DNA of 64,000 nucleotides from Ipomoea triloba (taxonomy: Eukaryota > Streptophyta > Magnoliopsida > Solanales > Convolvulaceae). The translations under genes and the position numbers were made by a program. Shown here in pieces: positions 1 to 14,224 of the stretch (within the stretch, counting starts at the first letter, position 1; each line of letters begins with the position of its first letter). The DNA lies in NCBI RefSeq assembly GCF_003576645.1, contig NC_044917.1:5547648-5611647 (forward strand). The letters run 5' to 3'. The notes under the pieces are model-generated. The model had not been told where the DNA came from and did no database searches. It saw nothing but the letters and a program-made list of their open reading frames with translations.

Positions 1-215
1 TGCCCCTTACTATATTCCATAATTCCTAAAGTGTTTCGTCAATATCTTTGTTCGGTGCACTGTTCTTTTTTTTTTTTTTAATACTATTAACTCTATTACA
101 ATGCAGTATCTGTTTTGTAATAGAGTTAGTAGTATTAAAAAAAAAAAAAAGAACAGTGCACCGAACAAAGATATTGACGAAACACTTTAGGAATTATGGA
201 ATATAGTAAGGGGCA
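1..215. repeat. Near-perfect 215-bp palindrome (hairpin)
   Basis: Bases 1-101 are the reverse complement of 115-215 with one mismatch (87/129), leaving a loop of about 13 nt. The inner part (80-136) is the tail of a SINE-like repeat family seen elsewhere (CTCTATTACAATGCAGTATC), with its T14/A14 run mirrored. The arm starts at the window edge, so it may extend further left. The near-identity of the arms points to a recent inverted duplication, or an assembly or cloning foldback. Confidence 0.9.
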
Positions 216-1489
216 CTGTTCTTTCATGCTTAAAGCTTTGATAACCAATAGTCATATTAAATCATTCAATTAAATGAATTGGTAACCATCCTTCTCTTCT
301 TTTTAAATTATTTAAATTCAATGGGCTGGGTCTAATCTCAATATAAATTCTAAGGATTTTTTTTTTTTGAATTTTGGACCTTATTTAAAGAGAATCTCTT
401 CCCATTCAAATCACGAGTTATTATTTTATTAATTAATAAACTGCTTTACAGATTTAGTATAAAATTATAGATTCACACTTGTGTTAATCGTTTCACGTAT
501 CCGTATCCATGAGATGAGTCGGGTTGGGTCGGGTCAATATGTAAGTGTCATATTTATACTAACAAATGTAATATTAATATAGAATAAAATGTTTGTTACT
601 TATAAAAAATGTCAAAATGTAATATTTTTACATTTTTGGATGTAAAAGTATTACTTTTGATGAAAAAATACTTTTACATCAAAATGTAAAAGTATTATAT
701 TTTATTTCAAAAGTATTGCATTTTTTCATATAATTAATAAATATTTTATTCATGATCTAGAATTACATTTGCTAGTATAAGTATTACATTTCATCTTGAC
801 TCGACTCGTCTCCGTGAGATGGTCTCAAACGAAGTGTTTGCCAAAATTCAATAGTGAGGATTATTTGTGGTATTAATGCTTTTATATATTTTTCCCAATT
901 TTCTTAAGATCAACGCTACTCTCCATAAGTCCATCCTAAAATCTAGCCTCTATTTGGGCAACGACTTTTATTTATTTAGAATATTTTATTTATATTTTAA
1001 AAATTTATATGGAAAGACAATTTGAAAGACGTATGATTCACATGATTCACAGGGAATTACAAGTGTCAGCCAGCAATTCTGGGGTGGAAGAAAAACAAGA
1101 AATTGGAATGCACGTGACTCCAACAAATCTGTCTTCTTTCTTTTGTTTTTGTTTTGGTGTTAGTTACGGAGTGTCTGGGAAGAATCAAAATGCAAGCGAT
1201 TTTCATCTCATGTCACTACAACATAAAGTGCTTTTCCTTGGTGTTCTCCCCTCGTTGATACTTGATATCATGATATGGAAATACAAGTGGATAAATACAA
1301 GCCTTGTCATCAACTTAGGTGTTGATACATTCAATATTTAATTATTAGGAAAATACCAAGTCAAACAATTGTTCATGATTTTTAGGTGATGAAAAAAATC
1401 GGTAATTATTATTTAAAAATATGTATTAAGTAAATCTCACTTTTGCGTTTACAATTTCATTTTTTTTTTTTGAAAGCAAAACAAGAATA
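216..1489. other. AT-rich intergenic DNA with a degenerate foldback repeat
   Basis: No gene recognised. About 480-830 holds an imperfect inverted repeat: CCATGAGATGAGTC and ACTAACAAATGTAAT on the left recur, reverse-complemented and diverged, near 760-825. The centre is a run of GTAAAAGTATTA-type palindromes, which looks like an old MITE. The open frame at 1009-1341 has no recognisable domain and is left uncalled. Confidence 0.5.
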
Positions 1490-1494
1490 TGTAG

Positions 1495-2082
1495 TGATGG
1501 GTAAATATGCACATGTACTAGTCAGTCCGTAAATCACCTGTCCGTCGGTCACCCAACCTGTCCGTCAACGGTCACCCAACCGGTCCGTCGACGGTCACCC
1601 GGTCCGTCGGCCGCATGATCGGAAGCAACACACCTTGTGGATTGGAGGCTCACGAGCGCAACAGTTGCTTGATGTGACGACCAACAACTTTTCGGGAACA
1701 AGGGATCCGTGTTTTCATCCCCTCGAGCAACTCAACCACTTCGAGCAAACCGATGCGCACTTTGCGGAGTGACAGCCCATATGCCCTCCACTTGCATATC
1801 AGACACCATGTGCATAGTGAATCCACTTTGTATAAAGAGGGGTCATTCCCCTCACTGGAAAGGGAACTCATCAGTACTACACTAATACACTTGCGATTTG
1901 CCGATTGTCTTTCTCCTGCTTACTCTTTATCACTGTTCGTCACCCGTAGAGCGATATAGCTTCGAACCGCTCAGTCGTTGACCGGTAGACCGACCGTCTG
2001 ACCGGCCGAGCGACATTCTTCACTACACGTAACACACGTATCCGTAGCGTAATCGTAGACCCCGTTTACATTTACGCTATCA
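1495..2082 (+). mobile_element. Solo LTR of an LTR retrotransposon
   Basis: A 588-bp segment begins TGATGGGTAAATATG and ends TTTACGCTATCA, giving canonical TG...CA termini. The same 5 bp, TGTAG, flanks it on both sides (1490-1494 and 2083-2087), the size expected for an integrase-made target duplication. The segment is GC-richer than its surroundings, has CGGTCACCC-type subrepeats near its 5' end and a TATAAAGAGG promoter-like box near 1830. No internal retroelement genes adjoin it, so a solo LTR left by LTR-LTR recombination is the simplest reading. Orientation is inferred from the TATA box. Confidence 0.72.
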
Positions 2083-2250
2083 TGTAGATTACGAAATAAG
2101 AGCCGAAATAGCATCGGGTGGGACTGAATCCCAGTACATCGAGTTTGCCTGAGTAATGGCAGAAGTAGCTAAAGTGTTTACAATTTCATTTAATACTTCA
2201 CTAAAAAAAAAAAAAAATCTTTTGCATGTAATTATATATACAATTGTATC

Positions 2251-2367
2251 GCCAAGGACCTTGTAGTCCAGTGACATCAAACCCTTTCTTTTATACGGGA
2301 GATGGTGGGTTCGAATCTCAGTGGAGGTAATACTCTTCAATAGAGTTAGTAGTATCCAAAAAATATA
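2251..2367 (+). mobile_element. tRNA-derived SINE with 18-bp target duplication
   Basis: An approximately 117-bp element flanked by an exact 18-bp direct repeat, TATATATACAATTGTATC, at 2233-2250 and 2368-2385. It carries a pol III A-box-like TTGTAGTCCAGTG and a near-consensus B box, GGTTCGAATCTC, and ends in the family tail CAATAGAGTTAGTAGTAT. Related copies or fragments occur near 9090, 33640, 46460, 48290 and 60580. Confidence 0.85.
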
Positions 2368-2385
2368 TATATATACAATTGTATC

Positions 2386-3250
2386 CTTAAAAGATTTGCC
2401 TTCAAATGAGTCCCAAATTCTATTAAATTAATCTCTTTTCATGTCGATGTCACTGAAATATGAAAAAGAATAATGTAACATTGATGAATCTTTTATAATC
2501 TAACTGATGCTTATTAGCCACCTAACTTGTTGAGCTAATCGTGCATTCCAACATATCTCATTGTTGGGCATCAGCCAGGTTAATCGAGTTTAGTCCATGC
2601 ACGATTTGAGACGTGACATTATGACGGACTATACTCTATGGTTAAACGTACTTGACTTATATCAATTACAAAATTAATTAGTATCAACGGGCGAGGCAAA
2701 AGCCGAGTCTAGTATGAGATCCATCACCTGTGATTTGATGTTAAAGTTAAACCCATAAAAAAAAGTCATAGATTCAGTTTTACTTGAAATAGCATTTTCA
2801 ATATTTAGTATGGTCAACCAAACTCGTTGGCATGAGTAATTGTGCATTTTCATCTATTAAAAGAGGTCGGAAGTTCAAAACGCCCTCTCGTATGAAAAAA
2901 TCAATACGACTAACACTTAATTGAGTCGACTATAATTAGAATTTACTCATGACACCCTGTAGTCTAAAAATATGGTCAAACTACATTTTATCTTGTATGT
3001 TGTTTTCAGTTTAATAAAAATTGAAAAACTAGAGGAATAAAAGACTAAAAAATAAAGTAAAATAAATGAAGTAAACAGAGTCTCAATGTCACAGCAGCTC
3101 AGTCTCCAGTCTGCAGGATAAACTGGACAATAACAGTGACATTTCACAAGCAGTAAAATGTTTAACAAGTAACAAAGTAACAGTTAAACACTTTTTTTTG
3201 AGTAAATAACAGTTAAACACTTAAAACTTAAACGTGGAAGAAAATAGAAT
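2386..3250. other. Intergenic AT-rich DNA, no gene seen
   Basis: Short open frames only. The right end (about 3250-3481) is probably the 3' UTR of the RABA1 gene read leftward from its stop codon. Around 2830-2930 there is a degenerate SINE-like stretch (GGTCGGAAGTTCAAAACGCCC). Confidence 0.4.
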
Positions 3251-3481
3251 TGCAATATTAATGAAATGTATAACCTGTCTGGCTGTCTTCAAAGCTGTTG
3301 GCAGAAGGAACAAATGGCCTATATATTGAAGAGTTTCTGCAAGTGCTTCTTAGCATGATCTCATGGCTACTGTAATGTTCACGCCTTCCCACAAACAAAA
3401 GAAACCCAAAATACAAAAGTAAAATCGGAGGAAAATCATGATTTAATGATAATGTACAGGAAGATGGTGCAGCAGCTTCAT

Positions 3482-7401
<3,920 letters not shown>

Positions 7402-7552
7402 TCAGCTTCAATTTGATTTAAGCAAGCGGAGAAATCGGAAGTGATCGAGAGAGACACTAATTTAAGACAGGCTAGTTGTTGTCTTGCTGTCTGGGGTTGG
7501 CTAGATTCTAGGAGGAGAAAGCTTTGAACTCAAAGTCTCAAATAAGGAACAT

Positions 7553-7560
7553 CTATTTAT
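7553..7560 (-). promoter_or_regulatory. Candidate TATA box of RABA1
   Basis: ATAAATAG on the minus strand, about 170 bp upstream of the RABA1 ATG. It lies only about 20 bp from the target duplication of the foldback element at 7588-8130, so the transposon abuts this core promoter. Assigned by position and sequence only. Confidence 0.4.
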
Positions 7561-7587
7561 GAATTTACAGACATACCCCAAAATATA

Positions 7588-8130
7588 GGGAAAAGGGTCA
7601 AATAGGCCCTCGAACATTTCATAAAAAGTCAATTAGGTCCACGAACTTTTAAAAGGTGCAATTAAACCCTCAAACATTACAAATCGAAGCAATGAAGCCC
7701 AAAAACCGGTAATTGACCTGTTATCACCAGTCATTGACATTTTCCGGCGATCGGGCGTCAATTTCCGGCGACGGGCGACGACCGAATCGTCGCCGGTCAC
7801 CATTTCCGGCGAAAAGGTCGCCTTCTCCGGCAAAGGCGACCTCACTGGTCGCATTCGCCGGAGAAGGCGACCAGTGAGGTCGCCTTTGCCGGAGAAGGCG
7901 ACCTTTTCGCCGGAAATGGCGACCGGTGACGATTCGGTCGTCGCCGGTCGCCGGAAATTGACGATGATCGCCGGAAAATGCCAATGACCGGTGATAACAG
8001 GTCAATTACCGGTTTTTGGGCTTCATTGCTTCGATTTGTAATGTTTGAGGGTTTAATTGCACCTTTTAAAAGTTCGTGGACCTAATTGACTTTTTATGAA
8101 ATGTTCGAGGACCTATTTGACCCTTTTCCC
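7588..8130. mobile_element. Foldback Mutator-like element, 9-bp TSD
   Basis: A 543-bp near-perfect inverted repeat with arms of about 265 bp. The termini are GGGAAAAGGGTCAAATAGG and its complement. An exact 9-bp direct repeat, CAAAATATA, flanks it (7579-7587 and 8131-8139). A 9-bp duplication with long inverted repeats is the hallmark of Mutator-like (MULE) elements. The centre is GC-rich, built from TTTCCGGCGA/GGCGACC palindromes, and has no transposase frame, so it is non-autonomous. It lies about 200 bp upstream of the RABA1 ATG. Confidence 0.88.
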
Positions 8131-8139
8131 CAAAATATA

Positions 8140-9346
8140 TTATAAAGTCTTAAATTAAAAATAAGAAAATAATATTCCTTAAAAAGATAAGTGAAAATAT
8201 ATTATAAAGTCTAAATTTATAAGTTTTATACCACACTATCATCACACACTCATAAACTATCATCTTACTCATACTACTAATTTACCACCTAATTGCTAAT
8301 AATCTTTCACCCACCGGCCACCACATTTTCTGACCTAGACATTTACTAATAAATGCCATCAAAAATTACATTTTCACCATAAAATTTCTTCCCATACAAA
8401 AGACCTAATTGAATGAGACATATCTTTAGAGTACAATGAAAGAAATAAGCTAGCAAGGAGAGGGTCGATGCCCTCTCGTATGTCTTCATGTTGACTCGAG
8501 AAGCTATTAATTTAATAAGAGAAAATATTTTTAAAAAAATTCTATGAAAAAAGAGTAAGTAGTTAAAATTTTTCTCTGATCTAATATATTCATCCATTCT
8601 TTGAAGCTTTTCACTCTTAGGGTATGTTTAGAAACTAGAAAAATGACTTCTAGAAAATGAGTCATGTTTCATAAAATATTTTCATTTTCAGTGCATTTCA
8701 AAAAGCTGTCTGGAGGTGTTTGGTATATTTTTTAAAAATGAGCAGAATTGTATAATTAAACATTTTGATTGTTTTGTTTAGAATATAACAACAATAATAA
8801 TAATATTAATTGTGATAGTGTGGTGGTTGGTGGTGGCGAAGGTGGTGTTGGTGATGATAGTGGTAGTAGTGGTGGTGTGGTGTTAATGGTGGTAGTTAGT
8901 GGTGGTGTTATTTGTTATATAATAATAATAATAATAATAATAAGTGGTGGAGTGTGGGTGGCAGTGATAGTGTACGTGATGGCGGTGGCGACGATTGTGT
9001 TCGTAGTGGTAGTGGCGGTGGTGTTGGTGGTATGGTGATAGTGTTGATGGTGTGAAAATTATAAAATGACTTTTCAAAAAAGATGGAAAGTTATGAACAG
9101 ATACTGCATTGTAACAGAGTCCGTAGATTGCACTCCCATATGAAAGGGAGTGAGTTCAAACCTCAATGAGAATATTTTTCTTTAACCAAACAATTATTTT
9201 CATTTGACTCAAAATTTTAACTATTTATCAAACACTGAAAACAAGAAACTTTAGTCATCTTTATTTCATTGCATTAATGATTGACTCTTTAAAATAAATG
9301 AAAATTTTATTCACTTTTGATCCTTAAATTTTAAAAATTAATTGAT
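8140..9346. other. Intergenic DNA with GGT-rich low-complexity block and SINE fragment
   Basis: No gene. 8815-9045 is a strongly strand-asymmetric (GGT/GTG)n block interrupted by (AAT)n. 9085-9185 carries a SINE fragment: tail-type GAACAGATACTGCATTGTAA followed by B-box-like GAGTTCAAACCTC. The Gly/Val-rich and His/Tyr-rich frames here are translations of the microsatellite. Confidence 0.6.
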
Positions 9347-9661
9347 ACTTCATCCGTCTTATTTTATGTGTCTAATTCGGTTTACGAGTCTTAATTGAAT
9401 TTGTTTTTAATTCAACTAGTGTTTTCTCCCTGCGTTGCACGAAATTAATTTTGTTATAATATTTTAAGAATATTAGGATTGATATATAATTATATAAATT
9501 ATAATATCGAATATTATATAGTATAGATTAAATATATTTCCTCAAAATTGATTTTCATTCCTTATCTTACTTTATTTATTGATATTTTTAATAGACACCA
9601 TTTAAGAATGAATATATTCTATATTTATTTGTTCCGTTTCATTAAGAAAAAAAAATTATGC

Positions 9662-9990
9662 CATTTAATGTACTTATTATTACTCTCTCTATCCCATTGT
9701 ATTTACACTTTTTTTTTAAATGCATTTTACTTGTATTATTTACCCTTCATTGTGAAAATTATTTATTTTTCTTTAACAAGAATATCAATTCGTATATACT
9801 AAAATTATTATTATTTTATATTAAATATTAGTATTCATGAATATAATTAATCAATTATTATTCACAAAATTTGCAAACAATAATATTACTAATTAGGCAA
9901 TTATATTATAGAATACCATATATAATATTACCAATTATGCTATTATGTTATTACATAATTAATATGTATTTTTTACATGGTATTATGTTA
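9662..9990. repeat. Left copy of a direct duplication inside the Helitron
   Basis: Matches 10798-11245 base for base over long stretches (CATTTAATGTA through GAATACCATA, then AATATGT through TAGAAACAATATT). The right copy is interrupted by a SINE at about 11061-11170 that is absent here, so the duplication pre-dates that insertion. The offset is about 1.14 kb. Confidence 0.85.
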
Positions 9991-10030
9991 TTACGTTAAT
10001 ATAGAAACAATATTACCAATATAGGAGTTT

Positions 10031-10135
10031 GCCTATAAATATGCCCCTCCCTCCTCATTTCTCATTTCTATTTTCTCTCTCTAACATCTCTCTACCTTCC
10101 TCCTTTTCCTATTCCATTGCCTCCGGTAAGTTTTC
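10031..10135 (+). promoter_or_regulatory. Promoter and 5'-leader-like segment carried in the Helitron
   Basis: A TATA box (CTATAAATATG) is followed by a pyrimidine-rich leader (CCTCCCTCCTCATTTC, TTTTCTCTCTCT) and an apparent splice donor (CCTCCGGTAAGTTT) with no coding frame after it. This looks like the first exon end of a plant gene captured by the Helitron. Function and origin are unknown. Confidence 0.4.
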
Positions 10136-10159
10136 TGATGATCTTTTTTTTTTTTTCCC

Positions 10160-10460
10160 TACGAATCTGGCCAACCGTCCTTGAGGTGGTTGGGCCTTGG
10201 TCGACTGCCATAGAGGCAGTCGGATCTGGATGATTGCCTCATTAGGCAGTCAGATCTGACCGATTGCCTCATGAGGCAGTCGGTCCTCGGCTCTGGCCGA
10301 CTACCATAGAGGCAGTCGGATATGCCTGACTGCCTCATTACTTTGCCCATCCGACTACCTCATTACTTTGCTCATGGGATAGTCGGATATGGCCGACTGC
10401 CTCATTAGGCAATCAGATCTGGCCGATTGCCTCATGAGTCGTGAGGCAGTCGGCTGCTTG
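10160..10460. repeat. Array of short palindromes (GACTGCCTCAT/ATGAGGCAGTC)
   Basis: Roughly seven to eight imperfect units of about 30-35 bp, each built on GAYTGCCTCATNAGGCAGTC-type dyads separated by GGATCTGGCC-like spacers. It lies inside the Helitron. The Arg/Ser/Cys-rich minus-strand frame over it is a by-product. Confidence 0.8.
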
Positions 10461-10793
10461 ACTCATTTTTTTAAGGAAAAATATATGGAGAGAATATAGG
10501 TATTGTATTGCTCAGAATTGCTAACCCCCTCCATGTATTGAGGATCTATTTATACATTTTTTGGGACTAGAGCCTTACAAGGAATAGGAATCCTGTACTA
10601 CCTCATAACTATAAACCCTAATCTTGCTAATATTATAAGTACTAAGTCTAGTCTTTATATTTAAAAAAAAAAAAAGTCTACTCGTTATCGAACTCTTTAG
10701 TAGCTCTACGCTGGTTCTCCTTCTTGGGTCTTCTCGGTCTTGTTGTTCTCTTGGGTCGGTCCATGTGGCCCAGGCCTAGTATATTATCCATCA
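10459..10793 (-). mobile_element. Possible LTR-like fragment
   Basis: On the minus strand: TGATGGATAATATACTAGG, then TATAAATAGATCC as a TATA-like box, ending AAAAAAATGAGTCA. The TG...CA termini and the promoter suggest an LTR, but no target duplication flanks it, so it is a weak call. Confidence 0.3.
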
Positions 10794-11060
10794 ACGTCAT
10801 TTAATGTATTTATTATTACACCCTCTATCCCATTGTATTTACACTTTTTTTTTAAAGAAATGCATTTTACTTGTATTATTTACTCTTCATTGTGCAAATT
10901 AATTATTTTTCTTTAACAAGATTATCAATTCGTATATACTAAAACTATTATTATTTTATATTAAATATTAGTATTTATGAATATAATTAATCAATTATTA
11001 TTCACAGAATTTGAAAACAATAATATTACTAATCAAGTAATTATATTATAGAATACCATA

Positions 11061-11170
11061 CAACCTAATGGGGTAGTTTAAGTGGTAAGTGAGCTCTCTT
11101 TGTGGGGAGGAATTCTAGGAGAACCTGGGTTCAATTCTCACAAGTGACTACATTTACCCTGTAAATTTAC
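11061..11170 (+). mobile_element. SINE-like insertion
   Basis: A-box-like GTAGTTTAAGTGGTAAG and B-box-like GGGTTCAATTCTC, about 50 bp apart. It interrupts the right copy of the Helitron-internal duplication; the left copy (9662-9990) is uninterrupted at the same point. Confidence 0.65.
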
Positions 11171-11841
11171 CAAGAAACATAATCAATATGTCTTTTTGTA
11201 CACGGTATTACGTTAATACGGTGAATATAGAAACAATATTATTAATTAATAGATATTAGTTAATTTCCATTTTACATTTTCTTACCTAAACTTTATTAAT
11301 TATTTAATTAATAAAATATTTAATTAATTGACTACAAAAATTTGGGCGTATGAGGATTTTACTTTTATATATAATATAGATATAGATTTTTCATAATATT
11401 GAGTTTACTATTATTATACAAAATTTATATATTTCAAAACTATACTAAAAGTAATATTAAAAACAAAAAATTAAATTTAAAAATAAGTAAAAACATGTTA
11501 AAGAGAATTTAAAAAAAATAAAAAGAGTTAATTTGACTAATTAATAGTAAACATAACCATGATTCCAAAAAATAAGCATAACAGATAAAATAGTACAGAG
11601 GAATATTATTTTTTAGCAACAGCTTTGAATAGTGATCCTTCTGCAGAGATTGTGGGTTTACTATTCACACATCAGTTCTGCTCATTTCAGTATCAGGCTA
11701 TATATTTTTGGATATATAGGACAACAATTGTCATTTATTGCAAGACAAAAGATGCATGCCTATGTCTCATTTTTTTGAGGTTCCCCCCCTACCCCAAAAA
11801 AAAAATAAAGACACAAGGGTTCTCACACTTCCTAGAGGCCC

Positions 11842-11847
11842 TATATA
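11842..11847 (+). promoter_or_regulatory. TATA box of CYP72A gene A
   Basis: TATATA in GGCCCTATATACCC, 70 bp before the ATG. The surrounding AGACACAAGGGTT...CTTCCTAGAGGCC block is shared with gene C, where the equivalent is GGCCCCATATACCC, and is missing from gene B. Confidence 0.6.
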
Positions 11848-11916
11848 CCCTCTTTGTGAGTCCTCATAGTAAAACTCTATTCAGAGAGATCACACTCTGA
11901 TTTTGCAGGCCAGGTG

Positions 11917-14117
11917 ATGATGAGAATGGAGTTCTTGTGCAACTTGTTCCTTTTTTCTTTCTCAATAATCTTCTTGGTTTGTGCATGGAGAGTGGTGAAT
12001 TGGGCATGGCTTAGACCCAAGACTTTGGAGAAGTGGCTCAGGGGACAGGATCTCAAGGGTAATGCCTATAGACTCTTTTATGGGGACACAAAAGAGATTG
12101 CCAAGATGATCAATGCAACCAAATCCAAACCCATGAAAATTCTGTCAGATGAAGTAGTTCCTAGAGCAATACCATACTTCTTTGAATCCATCCAGAAACA
12201 CGGTATGCTATGCATTACAAATTTAATTATATATGTTTATAATGCTAGTTAATCGATTGGATTTCATTTTTCAGTCATGGTTTGAGTCACGTGCATTATA
12301 GTCCAGTAATATGTAAATACTGCCGGTTTTCTTTCCCTTTTTGCTTTGTAACATCTAAGTCAATCCTGAAACTGTGTTCTGCAGGTAAAAAATCCTTCGT
12401 ATGGACGGGGACAGTTCCCATGGTGATCATCACAGACTCTGATCATGTGAAAGAGGTTCTGTCTAAGCACAACACTTTCCAGAAGAATCTTGCTGATCCA
12501 ATAATAGATAAATTGGCACAAGGGCTACTGAAATATGAGAAAGATAAATGGAGCAAACACAGAAAAATAGTCAACCATGCCTTCCAATTGGAGAAGTTAA
12601 AGGTTTGATTCTTCCCCCCTCCCCATGCCTGCAAACAGTGATTATACATTCAACAAGTTCATATGTTAATTAAAAGCATATATTATTAAGACAATGACGC
12701 CAATTAGTATATATTATCTTTTCACCCTTCTTGTGTTTGATATATATATAGTAAAATGTTGAATGTATATGTTCAGACATATTGTGACCAACAGGCCTGA
12801 AGTTTGTGATTGAGTGTTTCTTGTCTTTTTCTGAAATTTCTAGTACGAGACCCATGTTCCTAACGTCTTGATCTCAATCAGCACATGGTACCAGCAATGA
12901 ACAAGATCTGTAGTGAAATGGTGGGAAGATGGGAGGAAATTGTGTCGAGGAACGAATCTGGGGAGCTGGATGTGTGGCCTGACCTTAAAACCATGACTGC
13001 TAATGTGATTTCTCTTACAGCATTCGGGATCAATTATGAAGATGGAAGAAGGGTGTTTGAACTTCAATGTGAACAAGCTGAACATGCCATGGAGCTTAGG
13101 AATTCAGTTTTTGTCCCTGGAGGGAGGTGCTTTTATCTCTTTACCATAATCTAGTTCAGAGAATTTAAACAAATCTACTGCCTTTACAACTATTTATCTT
13201 TCATGGAATGATACTGCAGATTTTTGCAAACAAAGAGGAGCAGGAGAATGGATGAAATTGATAAGGAAATCAATGCAGTAGTCGGAAGGATCATCGGGAA
13301 AAGGATCGAGGCAATGAAAGAGGGGGAGGCAAATAACAATGATTTATTGGACATGTTACTGGAATCCAACTTCAAAGAAATCAATCACCATGGAAACCAG
13401 GAATTTGGAATGACCATTGAAGAGATCATTTCAGAGTGCAAGCTGTTTTACCTGGCTGGCCAGGAGACTACTTCATCTTTACTTGTGTGGACAATGTTTC
13501 TGCTAAGTAGAAACCAAGAGTGGCAAGAACGAGCTCGAGAGGAGGTCGTGCATGTCTTTGGGGACGACAAACCAGATTTTGATGGACTAAATCGCCTGAA
13601 AATTGTGAGTACAGTGTACTACTCGATCTCCAGTCTCCAAACCTGTTTAATTTCCTCAAACTTGTCTGTCTGTTTTGCTTGATCCCAACAGGTGACAATG
13701 ATTCTGCACGAGTCTTTGAGGCTATACCCGCCAGTGGTATCCCTAATTCGAGTAGTTAAGGAAGATACTAAACTAGGAAACCTGTCTCTACCAGCAGGGG
13801 TGCTGCTCTTTGTACCAACAATCTTGCTGCAACACGACCCCGAAATATGGGGTGACGATGCAAATGAGTTCAAGCCGGAGAGATTCAGGGAAGGGGTATC
13901 CAAGGCAACAAATGGTCAAGCCTGTTTTCTACCCTTCGGCGGGGGGCCTAGAATCTGCCTTGGCCTAAACTTCACAATGGTTGAAGCAAAAATAGCACTG
14001 TCTTGCATCCTGCGACGTTTCTCCTTTCAGCTCTCTCCATCCTATGCACATGCTCCTTACATGCTTATCACTATAAAGCCTCTGTATGGTGCCCCTCTTA
14101 TTCTGCACAAGCTTTAA
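11917..14117 (+). CDS. CYP72A: CYP72A cytochrome P450, gene A
   Basis: Exons 11917-12202, 12385-12602, 12882-13126, 13220-13604 and 13692-14117 give 519 aa with every splice site GT-AG. An N-terminal hydrophobic ER anchor precedes [10 protein letters not shown]. Then come the C-helix WSKHR, the I-helix oxygen motif AGQETT (329-334), ExxR as ESLR (385-388), PERF (440-443) and the haem loop [11 protein letters not shown] with Cys467 as iron ligand. It is a full-length microsomal monooxygenase needing a P450 reductase; the CYP72 clan oxidises terpenoids and hormones, and the substrate here is unknown. Start: the first of clustered ATGs (MMRMEF); the fourth codon is also ATG. A small oddity is NHAF in place of the usual NPAF after the C-helix. 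Most similar to genes B and C downstream. Confidence 0.95.
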
Positions 14118-14224
14118 TTTCAGCATCTCTATGTTCTACTGCATTTGTTTATGAGCTAGCTCTATGTGTTACTTTTGAGATTGAAGATGAAGATTTTACT
14201 TTTATTAATAGTATAGATAGTTAA

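Larger units (their letters stand above)
9416..11386 (-). mobile_element. Non-autonomous Helitron, 1971 bp
   Basis: On the minus strand it begins TCTATATCTATATTATATAT and ends GGGAGAAAACACTAG, giving 5' TC and 3' CTAG. It lies between an A and a T with no target duplication, as Helitrons do. A weak hairpin (CGTGCAACGCAGG) precedes the 3' end. The boundaries are independently fixed because the flanks join exactly to the sequence of the intact MITE at 37567/37568. Inside are a direct duplication (9662-9990 and 10798-11245), a SINE, promoter-like sequence and a palindrome array; no Rep/helicase frame is visible. Confidence 0.82.
9349..11603. mobile_element. Stowaway-like MITE interrupted by a Helitron
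   Basis: Left part 9349-9415 and right part 11387-11603 together match the uninterrupted MITE at 37472-37757: TTATTTTATGTGTCT at one end, then GTGTTTTTAATTCAA joining TTTTTC, then ACACTAAAAGTA-type sequence and AACAGATAAAAT at the other end. The termini resemble CTCCCTCCGTCC-type Stowaway ends, decayed to CTTCATCCGTCT on the left, with TA at each edge. Confidence 0.82.

Noticed and set aside
1009..1341. A 110-codon plus-strand frame
   Set aside because: No recognisable domain, biased composition and surrounded by repeats; not supported as a gene.
7633..8005. Arg/Ser-rich frames over the foldback at 7588-8130
   Set aside because: They are mirrored across the inverted repeat and have no transposase features.
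8769..9077. Val/Gly-rich and His/Tyr-rich small proteins on opposite strands
   Set aside because: Both are readings of the same GGT/AAT microsatellite.
10459..10793. A confident solo LTR call inside the Helitron
   Set aside because: TG...CA termini and a TATA box are present but no target duplication could be found, so it is kept only as a low-confidence feature.
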